Positions 29,260 to 40,620 of a DNA stretch of 64,000 nucleotides are shown here, piece after piece. The position numbers and the translations under genes are program-made. Source of the DNA: Geobacillus proteiniphilus (lineage in GTDB: Bacteria; Bacillota; Bacilli; Bacillales; Anoxybacillaceae). The notes beneath the pieces were generated by a model. The model was not told the DNA's origin, ran no database searches, and saw only the letters and a list, made by a program, of their open reading frames with translations. The stretch covers positions 1-64,000 of the forward strand of contig NZ_MQMG01000010.1 in NCBI RefSeq assembly GCF_001908025.1, in the 5' to 3' direction. Numbering within the stretch: position 1 is the stretch's first letter; every line of letters starts with the position of its first letter.

Positions 29260-30363
29260 CTACCCTTCATAGGTGGCATAGTTCGTATGTTTGGCGAGGC
29301 ACGCTTTCGCCCGCGCCCGATCGTCTTCGCTTTGGAAGCTGAGGCGGAGCACGCCGTAAATTTCTTCGCGCGTCTCAATGATGCGGATGTTCGTGATGCT
29401 GATGTTTTCCTCGGCCAAATAGCCGGTCACTTCGGAGATGACGCCCGGATAATCCGGCACGTCGACATACAAATCGTAAAACGACGGAATCGCTCCTTTC
29501 GTCCTCGACGGCAGCCCGTCGCGGAACTGTTTCGCCTCCAAAAAGTAATGGTAAATGGCGATGCTGTTTTCTTCTTCGACAAACGAGCGCAGCCGCTCCA
29601 TTTCGGCGATCCAGCGGTCAAAGAGCGCAAGCAGTTCATGCTTGTTATGGATAAAAATATCGCGCCACATTTCCGGATTGCTCGACGCGATGCGGGTGAT
29701 GTCGCGGAAGCCGCCGGCCGCCAGCCGGCTGACGAGGGCGTTTTCGCACTCATATTCGCGCGCCTGATGGACGAGGCTCGCCGCAATCAAATGCGGAAAA
29801 TGGCTGATTACGCCAGTGATGCGGTCATGCTCTTCCGGCGTTAAGATGACAAACTGCGCTTTCGTTCCCACAAGCCACTGTTTCAACGCCTCGACTTGCT
29901 GCGGCGGCACATCGTCCGTCGGCGTCAAAATGTAAAAAGCATTTTCAAACAGATGAGCCCTTGCCGCCGCCACACCGCTTTTATGCGACCCGGCCATCGG
30001 ATGGCCGCCGATGAACGCTACGCCACGATCCAACAGGCGGCGGGCGCCTTGGACGATGCGCTGCTTCGTGCTGCCGACATCGGTGACGATGACGCCGCGC
30101 TTCAGCCGCTCGAGCGGCATCGACAAAAGCAGCGCCTCCGTCTGCATGACCGGAACGGCCAGAACGATCAAATCCGCCTGCCCGTATCCGTCTTCGGGCG
30201 AACGGGCTGCTGCGTCGATCACCTTGAGCGAGCGCGCCAAGCCGAGCTGCCGCTCATTGACGTCGTAGCCGATGATCACCGCCTCCGGATGTGCTTTTTT
30301 AATCGCCAATGCAATCGATCCGCCGATCAAGCCGAGGCCGACAATGAACACCTTTCCTTCCAA
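29260..30363 (-). CDS. tyrA: Prephenate dehydrogenase with C-terminal ACT domain
   Basis: It oxidises prephenate to 4-hydroxyphenylpyruvate for tyrosine. The 367-aa protein has the NAD loop VGLGLIGGSIALAIK, substrate residues around GGHPMAGSHKSG, and a C-terminal ACT domain (VPDYPGVISEVTGYLAEENISI) for feedback control. I choose TTG at 30363 because AGGTGG lies 5 nt upstream; a GTG at 30372 sits within the ribosome site itself. Confidence 0.94.
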   Translation of the reverse strand: MEGKVFIVGLGLIGGSIALAIKKAHPEAVIIGYDVNERQLGLARSLKVIDAAARSPEDGYGQADLIVLAVPVMQTEALLLSMPLERLKRGVIVTDVGSTKQRIVQGARRLLDRGVAFIGGHPMAGSHKSGVAAARAHLFENAFYILTPTDDVPPQQVEALKQWLVGTKAQFVILTPEEHDRITGVISHFPHLIAASLVHQAREYECENALVSRLAAGGFRDITRIASSNPEMWRDIFIHNKHELLALFDRWIAEMERLRSFVEEENSIAIYHYFLEAKQFRDGLPSRTKGAIPSFYDLYVDVPDYPGVISEVTGYLAEENISITNIRIIETREEIYGVLRLSFQSEDDRARAKACLAKHTNYATYEG

Positions 30364-30450
30364 TCGTCCCACCTACTTTATGTAAACGTGCGCCCGCTGC
30401 TTTCGAAAAGCAACGGGCCGGTCTTTTCTATCCATCCTGCCGCCGAACGG

Positions 30451-31548
30451 TCAGGCGAGCTGTTTTTCCCGAAGCAGCTGCGAAACGAGTTCCAACACCC
30501 GGTCGTTTTGCTCTTTCGTGCCAACAGTCACGCGCACGCCGGTCGGCAGCCCAAGCGCTTTGCCCGAGCGGACAATGACGCCTCGCTCCAGCAAATAGCG
30601 GAACACTTCGTCGCCATCCATCCCGAAATCAATGAACAAAAAGTTCGTTTGCGACGGGTAATACTTCAGGCCGTTCTCCTCGCAAAAGCGATAATACCGC
30701 TCAAGCTCGGCGCGATTTCGTTCGACGCAGGCGCGGATGAACGCTTGATCGTCAAGCGCGGCCGCCGCGGCCGCTTGGGCGATGGTCGACGTGTTAAACG
30801 GCTCGCGCGCCGGCTCGACGGCGCGGATGAGCGCCTCACTCGCCACGCCGTAGCCGACGCGGAGCGCGGCGAGCCCGTATGCTTTCGAGAACGTGCGCAT
30901 GACGACAAGCCGCTCATACTCGTTTAAAAGCGGCACCGTTTGCGGGTAGTCAGGCGCCGTCGCATATTCGTAGTACGCTTCGTCCACGACGACGAGCACG
31001 TGCGGCGGCACGCGGTCCAAAAAGGCGCGCAGCTCAGTGTCATTCACATACGTGCCCGTCGGGTTGTTCGGGTTGCAAACCCAGACGATGCGCGTGTTTT
31101 CATCGATGGCCGCAAGCATCGCCTCCAAATCATGCCGCCCATCAACAAGCGGCACTTCGCGCACCTCGGCCTGCTCGATGATGGCGTTATGGCGGTATTG
31201 CGGGAACGTCGGCGCCGCCATCACCGTATTCACGCCCGGCTCTAAAAAGGCGCGGCAAAGAATTTGCACCACCTCATCCGAACCGTTGCCAAACAAAAGC
31301 TGTGTTTCCTTGACGCCAAGATGCTTCGCCACCTTTTCGCGCAACGTGCGGGCGTAGCCGTCCGGATAGACGGCGAGGCGGTCAAGCTCAGCGGCGATGG
31401 CCGCTTTTGCCGCTGGAGACGAACCGTACGGATTCTCGTTAGAAGCAAGTTTGATAATCTCAGACAAGCCGTATTCCCGCTTGACTTCTTCGATCGATTT
31501 TCCCGGCTGGTACGGAGAAAGTCCCCGGAGCGATTCCTTTACTTGCAT
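30451..31548 (-). CDS. hisC: Histidinol-phosphate / aromatic aminotransferase
   Basis: A 365-aa class II PLP enzyme. Visible are [27 protein letters not shown] and the Schiff-base Lys in [17 protein letters not shown]. In B. subtilis the single HisC serves histidine as well as Tyr/Phe synthesis, which explains its place between trpA and tyrA. The ATG at 31548 gives the family length; AGGAG is 12 nt upstream, rather far. Confidence 0.94.
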   Translation of the reverse strand: MQVKESLRGLSPYQPGKSIEEVKREYGLSEIIKLASNENPYGSSPAAKAAIAAELDRLAVYPDGYARTLREKVAKHLGVKETQLLFGNGSDEVVQILCRAFLEPGVNTVMAAPTFPQYRHNAIIEQAEVREVPLVDGRHDLEAMLAAIDENTRIVWVCNPNNPTGTYVNDTELRAFLDRVPPHVLVVVDEAYYEYATAPDYPQTVPLLNEYERLVVMRTFSKAYGLAALRVGYGVASEALIRAVEPAREPFNTSTIAQAAAAAALDDQAFIRACVERNRAELERYYRFCEENGLKYYPSQTNFLFIDFGMDGDEVFRYLLERGVIVRSGKALGLPTGVRVTVGTKEQNDRVLELVSQLLREKQLA

Positions 31549-31579
31549 GATTGTCGCCAACTCCTTCGATTCGGAACTT

Positions 31580-32369
31580 TTAGCGCGAAGAACACGGCTC
31601 CCGAAGCGGCGCGGCAAGCGAACGGGCGTAGGCAGCAAACTCGGCGACGGCCGCTTCCCTTTCGTCCGGCGCCTGCAACCTCGGAGCCAGCTGCTCGACT
31701 TTTTGCACGAGCGCGCTGCCGACGACAACGCCGTCGCACACCTCTTTTAACATCGCGACTTGCTCCGGCGCCGAAATGCCGAAGCCGACGGCGACCGGGA
31801 CGCGGCTATGCCGCTTCACTTCACGGAGGAAATCGCCGAGCGTCTCCGGCAGCGTCTCGCGCACACCTGTAACGCCAAGCGAGGAGACGCAATACAAAAA
31901 CCCTTGCGCCGCCGAAGCGATCCGCTCGATCCGCTGCTTCGACGTCGGCGCAACAAGCGAAATGAGCGGGAGACCAAACCGTTCGCCAAGTTCGCGGAGC
32001 GAACCGCTTTCCTCAAACGGCAAATCGGGAATGAGCACGCCGTCGGCGCCATTTTCCTGCGCTAAAGCAAAAAAGGATTCTTCTCCTAATTGTAACACAG
32101 GATTGTAATACGTAAAGAGAATAATCGGAATGTTTACCCCTTTTTTTCGCATCTCGCCAATAAGCTGAATGGCTTTCGGAAGCGTCATGCCCCCGTCAAG
32201 CGCCCTTGCGGCGGCGCGTTGAATCGTCGGTCCGTCAGCGAGCGGGTCGGAGTACGGCACGCCAAGCTCCAATATGTCAGCGCCGGCCTCCTCAAGCGCC
32301 AAGGCGAGATCGATCGTCACATCGGGATCCGGATCACCGGCAACGATAAACGGGATAAATAGCGGCGGA

Positions 32370-32386
<17 letters not shown>
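31580..32386 (-). CDS. trpA: Tryptophan synthase alpha subunit
   Basis: TrpA cleaves indole-glycerol phosphate to indole, channelled to TrpB. The 268-aa TIM barrel has the catalytic Glu in ALELG-type [21 protein letters not shown], the catalytic Asp in [12 protein letters not shown] and the phosphate loop [17 protein letters not shown]. The start is TTG at 32386, with AAGGTGA 5 nt upstream inside the trpB 3' end. This gives a 17-nt overlap with trpB and the family length. Confidence 0.95.
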
Positions 32387-33587
<1,201 letters not shown>

Positions 33588-33701
33588 CTAACCCCACCTT
33601 CTCCTTCATAAAAGTTGAAAGACGAAGAGCCGCATTTCTTCAAAGCGCCTGCGTTTGTTAACCGTCCGAGCGTCAGCGCCGTCTTTTGGCCCTTCGCTTT
33701 G

Positions 33702-34343
33702 TTATTTAGAATAATGTTTCATTTTTTCTTCGATTTGCTTCATCTTCGTTGGATCTTTGCGTCCGTCCGTTTCAATGCCGCTGCTGATATCGATGCCATC
33801 CGGGCGGTAGACAAGCAGCCGCTCGATATTGTCCGGAGTGATGCCGCCGGCGATGAAGCACGGCACGCCTTGGCGGGCCGCCTCTTCCAAATAACGCGGC
33901 ACCGCCTCCCAATCAAAGGCGACGCCCGTCCCGCCCCAAGCGCCGGCGACGCGGCTGTCAACGACGTAGCCATCAGCGATGCCAGCGTACTGCCTCATCG
34001 CCGCAAGCGCCCCGTCGCCATGGTGGATCGCCTTCCAGACGGAAAGCGGCACCGCCTCTTTCACCGCCGCCAGCTCCGCCGGCGTTTCACGGCCGTGGCA
34101 TTGGATGACATGAAGCGGCAGCTCGGCGGCGACAGCGGCGATCCGCCTAACGGGGGCGTTGACAAAGACGCCGACAAGCTGTTTTGCGCCAAGCTCATGG
34201 GGCGCGAGCCATTGCTGCACTTCACTCGGTGAGACGTTCCGCTTGCTTTCGGCGAAAATAAAGCCGAGGTAGTCAGCCCCGCTCGCGATAGCGGCCTGCA
34301 CGTCTTCAGCCGAACGGTTGCCGCAATATTTAAGCCGAATCAT
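33702..34343 (-). CDS. trpF: Phosphoribosylanthranilate isomerase
   Basis: It performs the Amadori rearrangement of PRA. The 213-aa TIM barrel starts MIRLKYCGNRS, with the catalytic Cys, has DYLGFIFAESKRNV and the catalytic Asp in GYVVDSRVAGAWGGTG. The ATG at 34343 is 9 nt from GGAGG, better than the ATG at 34349. It overlaps trpC by 14 nt. Confidence 0.94.
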   Translation of the reverse strand: MIRLKYCGNRSAEDVQAAIASGADYLGFIFAESKRNVSPSEVQQWLAPHELGAKQLVGVFVNAPVRRIAAVAAELPLHVIQCHGRETPAELAAVKEAVPLSVWKAIHHGDGALAAMRQYAGIADGYVVDSRVAGAWGGTGVAFDWEAVPRYLEEAARQGVPCFIAGGITPDNIERLLVYRPDGIDISSGIETDGRKDPTKMKQIEEKMKHYSK

Positions 34344-35106
34344 CCCCATCTTCCTCCCCAAACAGCCGGTAGACTGCCCGCTCCACATCGTCTTGGCGCA
34401 TGAGCGACTCGCCGACGAGCATTGCCTGCGCTCCGTACGATTCGACCGTCTTCACATCATTGTAGGAACCGATCCCGCTTTCGCTGACGATGACGCACGA
34501 TGGCGGGATGAGCGGAGCGAGCGTTTTGGTCGCCTCAAGCGTTGTCACAAAGGTATGCAAGTCGCGGTTGTTGATGCCGACGATCTCCGGCGTAAACCGA
34601 TCTAAAATCCGCTCGAGCGTCTCTTTCGCGTGCACCTCGACCAGACATTCGAGCCCCAAGCTGTACGCTTCATGATAGAGCTCCTCGAGCGTTTCCGGCG
34701 GGAGCGCCTCGCCGATCAATAAAATCGCATCCGCCCCGAGTCGGACGCTTTCCTCGACTTGCCGCCGATCGATGATGAAATCTTTGCGCAGCACGGGAAC
34801 GTTAACCGCTTCTTTTATCGCTCGCAAATAGCGGCGATGCCCTTGGAAATACCGTTCATCCGTCAGCACGCTGATCGCGTCGGCGCCGGCGCGTTCATAC
34901 GCTTTAGAGATGGCCACTGGGTCAAAATCCGGGCGAATGATGCCTTTTGACGGCGACGCTTTTTTCACCTCAGCGATCAAGCCAAGCATCCGCCGCGGCC
35001 GGCGGAGCGCCGCCGCAAATGGACGGCGCTTTCGCTCTGGCAATGGCTCCGGCAGCATCAACGTTTCCACTTCTTCCCGTTTGGCCGCTAAAATTTGCTC
35101 AAGCAT
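34330..35106 (-). CDS. trpC: Indole-3-glycerol phosphate synthase
   Basis: It closes the indole ring. The 258-aa TIM barrel has the signature AEVKKASPSKGIIRPDF, catalytic VLRKDFIID and VGINNRDLHTF, and the phosphate site SESGIGS. ATG 35106 (MLEQIL) matches the family start; another ATG is directly upstream. It overlaps the trpD end. Confidence 0.95.
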   Translation of the reverse strand: MLEQILAAKREEVETLMLPEPLPERKRRPFAAALRRPRRMLGLIAEVKKASPSKGIIRPDFDPVAISKAYERAGADAISVLTDERYFQGHRRYLRAIKEAVNVPVLRKDFIIDRRQVEESVRLGADAILLIGEALPPETLEELYHEAYSLGLECLVEVHAKETLERILDRFTPEIVGINNRDLHTFVTTLEATKTLAPLIPPSCVIVSESGIGSYNDVKTVESYGAQAMLVGESLMRQDDVERAVYRLFGEEDGDDSA

Positions 35107-36118
35107 CATGAACCACTTCCTTCGTCCGCAGGCGTTGCAGTTGTTCGTATGCGGTTTTGGACAAAATGGCCTCTTTCGCCATCGCCACTCCTGCGGCAAT
35201 CGTTTCGGCTTTGCCGGCGGCATACAGGGCGGCGCCGGCGTTCAGCGCAACGATATTGATGGCGCTCTCCGGCGCTGTTCCCGCCATCACCGCCTCAAGA
35301 AGCGCGGCGCTCTCTTCCGGATCGCGCACTTGCACATCGGCAAGCTCGCCGCGCGGCAAGCCGGCGTCTTCTGGAGCGATGACAAAGCGGCGGATCGCGC
35401 CGTCTTTCAACTCCACGATATCCGTTTCTGCAGCGATGCTGCATTCATCAAGTCCGTCGCGCCCGGTGACAAACAACACATGTTCCGAACCGAGGCGGCG
35501 CATCGCCTCCGCCAATTTCTCAGCGTAGCGGGTCGAATAGACACCGACGACTTGCCGCTTGCAGCGCGCCGGATTGGCGAGCGGGCCGATCAAGTTGAAA
35601 ACGGTGCGGAAACCGATTTCCTTCCGCGGCCCGGCGGCGTGTTTCATCGCCGCGTGATAGAGCGGGGCGAACAAAAACGCCAGCCCTTTCGTTTCCAACG
35701 CCTGTTTGGCGGCCGACGGCGACGTTTGAATGTCGATGCCGAGCCGCTCGAGCACATCGGCGCTGCCGCTTTTTGACGAAACGGCGCGGTTGCCGTGCTT
35801 GGCGACTTTGACGCCGAGCGATGAAATGACGATCGCCGCGGCGGTGGAAACGTTGAATGTCGCCGCCCCATCGCCGCCCGTGCCGCACGTATCGATGACA
35901 TCATCACTGGCCTCAATGGCGGTCATCCGGTCGCGCATCGCCCGCACAAATCCGACGAGCTCATCGACCGTCTCTCCGCGCAGGCGGAGCATGGACAACA
36001 GACTTGCGATTTGACTGTCCGTCGCCTCGCCGGACATGATGACATTCATCGCCGCATACGCTTCGTCTTCCGTCAACGCTTTCCCTTCCGCACATTTCGA
36101 AAGCAGCTGCTTCAACAT
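35099..36118 (-). CDS. trpD: Anthranilate phosphoribosyltransferase
   Basis: It couples anthranilate to PRPP. The 339-aa product has the PRPP loop DTCGTGGDGAATFNVSTA, KHGNRAVSSKSGSADVLE, and the conserved GPLANPA. It overlaps trpE by 7 nt upstream and trpC downstream. Confidence 0.95.
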   Translation of the reverse strand: MLKQLLSKCAEGKALTEDEAYAAMNVIMSGEATDSQIASLLSMLRLRGETVDELVGFVRAMRDRMTAIEASDDVIDTCGTGGDGAATFNVSTAAAIVISSLGVKVAKHGNRAVSSKSGSADVLERLGIDIQTSPSAAKQALETKGLAFLFAPLYHAAMKHAAGPRKEIGFRTVFNLIGPLANPARCKRQVVGVYSTRYAEKLAEAMRRLGSEHVLFVTGRDGLDECSIAAETDIVELKDGAIRRFVIAPEDAGLPRGELADVQVRDPEESAALLEAVMAGTAPESAINIVALNAGAALYAAGKAETIAAGVAMAKEAILSKTAYEQLQRLRTKEVVHDA

Positions 36119-37638
36119 ACGACCCTCTCCCCTTTAGCAAATAGTCGTTCCGCTTGTTCAATCGCATTCATCAAGGCGCTCGCCTTATTGCGCGTCTCTT
36201 TCCACTCCAGTTCCGGAACGGAGTCGGCGACAATGCCGGCGCCGGCTTGCACATAGGCATAGCCGTCTTTCACGACCGCTGTCCGGATGGCGATGCACGA
36301 ATCGATGTTGCCGTCAAACCCGATATAGGCAATCGCTCCGGCATACAGCCCCCTCGCTGTCGGCTCGAGTTCCTGCAAAATTTGCATCGCCCGCACTTTC
36401 GGCGCCCCGCTCACCGTTCCAGCCGGAAAGGCGGCAAGGAGTGCATCGATCGGGTGGACGTTGTCGTCCAGCTCACCGACGACTTTGGAAATTAAGTGCA
36501 TCACGTGTGAAAACTTGCCGATCTGAAGCAACACCGGCACCTCGACCGTTCCGTACTTGGCGACCCGGCCGATGTCGTTGCGCGCCAAATCGACAAGCAT
36601 ATAATGCTCAGCCCGTTCTTTCGGGTCGTGGTACAGCTCATCAGCCAGCCTTTCGTCTTCCTCCGGCGATCGGCCGCGCCGCCGTGTGCCGGCAATCGGA
36701 TCGATTTCAACGCGCCGACGGTGCACTTGAATCAGTTTTTCCGGCGAACTGCCGACAATTTCCACACCGTCAAGCTGGAAATAAAACATGTACGGCGACG
36801 GGTTGATGTATCGGAGCAGCCGATAAATGGCAAAGCCTCCGGCTTGAACCGGCACGCAGAAGCGCTGTGACAGAACGGCTTGAAACACATCGCCGGCCGC
36901 GATGTACCGTTTCACGGCCTCAACATCGCGCAAAAACTGTTTTTTGTCATAGTTGGACACCGCTTTGGCAAACGAGGCGGCCCGCCCCGATTCGCCTTCC
37001 GCCGGCAAGAGCGGCTGCTCGGCTTGAGGGCGGGCAGCTTTCGCCGCGAGATCGGCCATGCGCCGTTCGGCCGCACGGTACGCTTCGATTTTCTCTTCCT
37101 CCGTTTCGTTGCCGCTCAACCGAATATAGTGAATGACGAGCAACTCACGCTTTTTTTGGTCAAACGCAAACAGCGATTCACAAAACACGAAATAGGCCGT
37201 CTTCATAGGCACATCGCGGTTTTTGTGGCGCGGCACTTTTTCGATGGCGGAAATGAAATCGTAGCCTAAAAACCCAACTGCACCGCCTGTAAACGGCACC
37301 GTCTCGGCGAGCGGCTTGACGGCAAGCGTCCGCTCGACCCATTGAAACGCTTCTTTCAGCGTCGGTGCGGTGATTTGTTCGTTCCCGTTTTCGTCTTTCA
37401 CCGAAAACGTTTCGCCCGTTTCGCTCTCCAGCGTCAAAAACGGCGCCACACCGATGAACGAATAGCGCGCCCACGGCGATTCGTCATCCTTGCTTTCAAG
37501 CAAAAACACGGCTTCCTCGCGCAAATTGGCAAACACGCCGAGCGGCTCAATGACATCGGCTAAAAATTTGCGCACAATCGGGATGGTGCGAAATTCGTTC
37601 GCTTCCGCCAAAAAAGCGGCCAGCCCATCAGCAGACAT
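36112..37638 (-). CDS. trpE: Anthranilate synthase component I
   Basis: It makes anthranilate from chorismate. The 508-aa product has the feedback-site LLES motif (AVFLLESKDDESPWARYSFIG) and the catalytic block PIAGTRRRG plus VDLARNDIGRV and the C-terminal TVSGAPKVRAMQ. The ATG at 37638 follows GGGAGGAGAAG. No trpG is in the operon; as in B. subtilis an amidotransferase shared with folate synthesis elsewhere is expected. Expression should be governed by TRAP at the leader upstream. Confidence 0.96.
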   Translation of the reverse strand: MSADGLAAFLAEANEFRTIPIVRKFLADVIEPLGVFANLREEAVFLLESKDDESPWARYSFIGVAPFLTLESETGETFSVKDENGNEQITAPTLKEAFQWVERTLAVKPLAETVPFTGGAVGFLGYDFISAIEKVPRHKNRDVPMKTAYFVFCESLFAFDQKKRELLVIHYIRLSGNETEEEKIEAYRAAERRMADLAAKAARPQAEQPLLPAEGESGRAASFAKAVSNYDKKQFLRDVEAVKRYIAAGDVFQAVLSQRFCVPVQAGGFAIYRLLRYINPSPYMFYFQLDGVEIVGSSPEKLIQVHRRRVEIDPIAGTRRRGRSPEEDERLADELYHDPKERAEHYMLVDLARNDIGRVAKYGTVEVPVLLQIGKFSHVMHLISKVVGELDDNVHPIDALLAAFPAGTVSGAPKVRAMQILQELEPTARGLYAGAIAYIGFDGNIDSCIAIRTAVVKDGYAYVQAGAGIVADSVPELEWKETRNKASALMNAIEQAERLFAKGERVVC

Positions 37639-37703
37639 CACTTCTCCTCCCTTCATGATCGACGGGCGGAGAATGAGGGTTTATGAGGCGAAATAAAAAG
37701 AGG

Positions 37704-37742
37704 GAAATAAAACGCCCAAAGACGACCGTCTTTGGGCAGATG
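37704..37742 (-). terminator. trp leader attenuator: terminator and competing antiterminator arm
   Basis: On the minus strand GCCCAAAGAC-GGTC-GTCTTTGGGC (37737-37714) followed by GTTTTATTT is an intrinsic terminator. Its first four bases also belong to CATCTGCCC (37742-37734), which can pair with GGGTAGATG (37797-37789) inside the TRAP repeats, nine pairs with one G-U. The two folds exclude each other, as in B. subtilis. Confidence 0.85.
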
Positions 37743-37761
37743 CCGGCGAATGAAAAAAATG

Positions 37762-37845
37762 CTCACCTCAGCTAAACTCGCTCATTCTCATCTACCCTAC
37801 ACTCGCTCTCTGCTCTCGCTCAGCTTCTAACGCCCCCGTTGTCTC
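37762..37845 (-). promoter_or_regulatory. TRAP binding site (GAG/UAG triplet array) and 5' stem-loop of the trp leader
   Basis: The minus-strand RNA carries GAG or UAG triplets whose plus-strand copies start at 37762, 67, 72, 77 (and 81), 87, 92, 97, 37802, 08 (or 06), 13 (or 15) and 19, mostly at 5-nt period: about 11 repeats, matching the 11 subunits of TRAP. A further GAG lies in the loop of a GCCCCC/GGGGGC stem (37831-37852), equivalent to the leader 5' stem-loop. Tryptophan-loaded TRAP binding would cover the antiterminator arm and let the terminator form. Confidence 0.9.
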
Positions 37846-37868
37846 AGGGGGGCAAAGAAGTTATTTTA

Positions 37869-37898
37869 ACTATATTACATTTCTGTTTTTTTTGTCAA
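37869..37898 (-). promoter_or_regulatory. trp operon promoter inside the aroH 3' end
   Basis: Reverse strand: consensus -35 TTGACA (37893-37898), 18-nt spacer, -10 TATAGT (37869-37874). The -35 and spacer lie within the last codons of aroH. Start of transcription near 37862, just before the 5' stem-loop. Confidence 0.7.
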
Positions 37899-38255
37899 CG
37901 ACAAATCCGGGCGCAGCACGACCGCCCCTTTTAAATACACGTGGCAGATCTCTTCTTGCTGTTTCTCAGTCGCCACCGTCATCATGACGCGAATGCAGCG
38001 CGGCAATGAACCGGGCACCGGAATTTCCCTCGTGCACATGACCGGCACATACGTCCAGCCGTCCAAACGGCGCAGCGCCTGCGCCGGAAACGCGGCGGTG
38101 ATGTCGTCGGTGACGGAAATGAGCACAAACGACACATCGGCGGCGGCGACATCGTTTGCGCGGATCATTTCACGAAGCAACGTTTCAGTTGCCGCCACGA
38201 TTTCCTCGGCGTCATTTCGATCCACCGTAATCGCTCCGCGAATGCCGCGAATCAT
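37875..38255 (-). CDS. aroH: Chorismate mutase, AroH class
   Basis: Monofunctional trimeric chorismate mutase (126 aa) making prephenate. It shows the AroH-fold start [11 protein letters not shown], the active-site Arg/Glu region in ATETLLREM and [19 protein letters not shown]. The ATG overlaps the aroB stop (ATGA), with AGGGGGGAAAAGG upstream. Confidence 0.95.
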   Translation of the reverse strand: MIRGIRGAITVDRNDAEEIVAATETLLREMIRANDVAAADVSFVLISVTDDITAAFPAQALRRLDGWTYVPVMCTREIPVPGSLPRCIRVMMTVATEKQQEEICHVYLKGAVVLRPDLSLTKKTEM

Positions 38256-39352
38256 CCTTTTCCCCCCTGTCTGGCAAACTCGTCCAGCCACGCGAGCAGG
38301 TTGTCGTCTTCGAGTTCCACCACTTCCACGTCGCCGATCTCACAGAGAAGCACCATCCGCACTGTTCCGGCGTACGCTTTTTTGTCGCCTTTCATCTTCT
38401 CAAGCAGGCGGCGCGTCTGAACCGTTGTCGGCAGCGACACCGGGAAGCCGTATCCGGCGAACCAGTCGGCCAATCGATGCTCGGCGAACGATCGGCCGTA
38501 AAACCGTTCGCTGACAAAGACGGCAAACAGCATGCCAACCGCAACCGCCTCCCCGTGAGTGAGCGCGCCGTAGCCTAATTCGCTTTCCAGCGCATGACCG
38601 AGCGTATGGCCAAAATTCAAATGGGCGCGCACCCCGGTTTCTTTTTCATCCTCACGCACAACGGACGCCTTAATGTCAATGCCCTTTTCAATGCAATAGG
38701 CGAGTTTCTCGCCGCGCAAGTCGGCGAGCGTCTTGATTTCCGCGCGCAGCCAGTCGTAAAAGCGGCGATCGCGGATCAGCGCATGTTTGATCACCTCGGC
38801 AAACCCGGACCGAAGCTCGCGCTCGGGCAGCGTGCGCAAAAAGGCGGTGTCATACACGACTGCTTCCGGCTGGTGGAAGGCGCCGATCATATTTTTGCCG
38901 AGCGGATGGTTGATGGCGACTTTGCCGCCGACGGCGCTGTCATGGGCCAAGAGTGTCGTCGGCATTTGAATGTAACGGATGCCGCGCATATAGGTGGCGG
39001 CGACAAACCCAGCCAAATCGCCGACAACGCCGCCGCCAAGCGCAATGATGACCGAGCGGCGGTCGAGGCCGCACTGCAATGCCGCTGTCTGGCAGGCGTA
39101 ATAATTATCAAATGACTTGGCCGCCTCCCCGCTTGGAATGACGTAGGCGTACACGTCATACTCAGCGGCGGCAAGCAACGCCCGCACCTCATCCAAATAA
39201 AGAGGCGCCACAGTATCGTCGGTAACGATGAAAAGTTTTGTCCCTGGCGGACAGGAGAGCGACCGAAGCAAGCTTGGCAACATGCGGGCCGCCCCATCGC
39301 CCAAAAGAAGCGGATAGCGCTTCGTCGCCGTTTCAATCGTCCGTTCGATCAT
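38252..39352 (-). CDS. aroB: 3-dehydroquinate synthase
   Basis: NAD- and metal-dependent second shikimate step. The 366-aa product has the [11 protein letters not shown] nucleotide site, [18 protein letters not shown] and the metal ligands in GHTLGHALE and [13 protein letters not shown] is 8 nt before the ATG at 39352; a TTG at 39358 overlapping the aroC stop is less likely. Confidence 0.95.
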   Translation of the reverse strand: MIERTIETATKRYPLLLGDGAARMLPSLLRSLSCPPGTKLFIVTDDTVAPLYLDEVRALLAAAEYDVYAYVIPSGEAAKSFDNYYACQTAALQCGLDRRSVIIALGGGVVGDLAGFVAATYMRGIRYIQMPTTLLAHDSAVGGKVAINHPLGKNMIGAFHQPEAVVYDTAFLRTLPERELRSGFAEVIKHALIRDRRFYDWLRAEIKTLADLRGEKLAYCIEKGIDIKASVVREDEKETGVRAHLNFGHTLGHALESELGYGALTHGEAVAVGMLFAVFVSERFYGRSFAEHRLADWFAGYGFPVSLPTTVQTRRLLEKMKGDKKAYAGTVRMVLLCEIGDVEVVELEDDNLLAWLDEFARQGGKG

Positions 39353-39354
39353 CG

Positions 39355-40521
39355 TCAAAACTCCTTTGCATAGCGGCGGGCGCGTTCCACATTTTCCTTA
39401 ATCAAGTCCATCCGATCCTGCCCAAACTGCTCAACGATCGCCGCCGCCACTTCCCAGGCGACAACGGCCTCAGCGACGACGCTCGCCGCCGGCACGGCGC
39501 AGCTGTCCGATCGCTCAATGCTTGCCGCAAACGGCTCTTTCGTCTCGATATCCACGCTTTGAAGCGGCTTGTACAGCGTCGGGATCGGCTTCATCACTCC
39601 GCGCACGACGATCGGCATCCCGGTCGTCACCCCGCCTTCAAAGCCGCCCGCCCGGTTCGTCCGGCGCGAAAAGCCTTGTTCTGGGCTCCAAATGATTTCA
39701 TCGTGCACTTCGCTTCCCGGGCGGCGCGCCGCCTCAAAGCCGATCCCGAATTCAACGCCTTTAAACGCGTTGATGCTGACGATCGCGGCCGCGATTTTCG
39801 CATCAAGCTTTCGGTCGTAATGGACGTAGCTGCCGACTCCGGCCGGAACGCCTTCAACGATCACTTCAACGATGCCGCCGATCGAATCACCGTTTTTCTT
39901 CGCCCAATCGATCGCTTCCATCATTTTTTGCCCCGCCTCCGGGTCAAAGCAGCGCACCGGCGATTCTTCCGTCACTGCCTGCAATTCTTCAAGCGAACGA
40001 TAATCGAGCTTCTTTGTGCGCACTCCGCCGATTTCGATGACATGCCCAGCGACGCGGATGCCGACCTCCTCCAAAATGCGTTTCGCCACCGCTCCAGCCG
40101 CCACGCGCACCGTCGTTTCACGCGCCGACGAGCGCTCCAGCACGTTGCGCATATCGCGATGTCCGTATTTCAGGGCGCCGTTTAAATCGGCATGCCCTGG
40201 GCGCGGACGCGTCACTTTCCGCTTCACTTCCGCTTCGTCATCAATCGGCTCAACCGCCATAATCGTTTGCCAATGTTTAAAATCGCGATTCTCGACAACG
40301 AGCGCAATCGGCGAGCCGAGCGTTTTCCCGTGCCGAACGCCGCCTGTGATTTTCACTTCATCTTTTTCAATCTGCATGCGGCGGCCGCGTCCGTATCCTT
40401 TTTGCCGGCGCGCCAGCTCTTTATTGATGTGCTCGGCGCATAGCGCGAGCCCGGCCGGCACTCCTTCCAAAATGGCCGTCAATTGCGGCCCATGCGATTC
40501 CCCTGCCGTCAAATACCGCAT
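39355..40521 (-). CDS. aroC: Chorismate synthase
   Basis: FMN-dependent enzyme that turns EPSP into chorismate (B. subtilis aroF). The 388-aa product begins [11 protein letters not shown] and has the signatures [28 protein letters not shown] and [13 protein letters not shown]. It is the first gene of the aro/trp supraoperon and has its own promoter. Confidence 0.96.
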   Translation of the reverse strand: MRYLTAGESHGPQLTAILEGVPAGLALCAEHINKELARRQKGYGRGRRMQIEKDEVKITGGVRHGKTLGSPIALVVENRDFKHWQTIMAVEPIDDEAEVKRKVTRPRPGHADLNGALKYGHRDMRNVLERSSARETTVRVAAGAVAKRILEEVGIRVAGHVIEIGGVRTKKLDYRSLEELQAVTEESPVRCFDPEAGQKMMEAIDWAKKNGDSIGGIVEVIVEGVPAGVGSYVHYDRKLDAKIAAAIVSINAFKGVEFGIGFEAARRPGSEVHDEIIWSPEQGFSRRTNRAGGFEGGVTTGMPIVVRGVMKPIPTLYKPLQSVDIETKEPFAASIERSDSCAVPAASVVAEAVVAWEVAAAIVEQFGQDRMDLIKENVERARRYAKEF

Positions 40522-40561
40522 GTTTGTCTCTCCCTTCAGGTCTTTAACGCGTTTAAGTAAA

Positions 40562-40570
40562 AATATATCA
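40562..40570 (-). promoter_or_regulatory. Extended -10 promoter of aroC
   Basis: The reverse strand reads TG-A-TATATT in an AT-rich stretch 41 nt before the aroC ATG. Confidence 0.4.
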
Positions 40571-40620
40571 TAAATTCGAAAAATGAAAATAGTTTCAGGA
40601 AAAAAAGAAGCCGGCGCGAG

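Noticed and set aside
31549-31728. 60-residue N-terminal extension of HisC
   Set aside because: It overlaps the trpA 3' end in another frame and lacks a ribosome site; the ATG at 31548 gives the normal family length.
36112-37638. Missing trpG as a sign of operon decay
   Set aside because: Absence of trpG from trpEDCFBA is the normal Bacillus arrangement; the amidotransferase is encoded with folate genes elsewhere.
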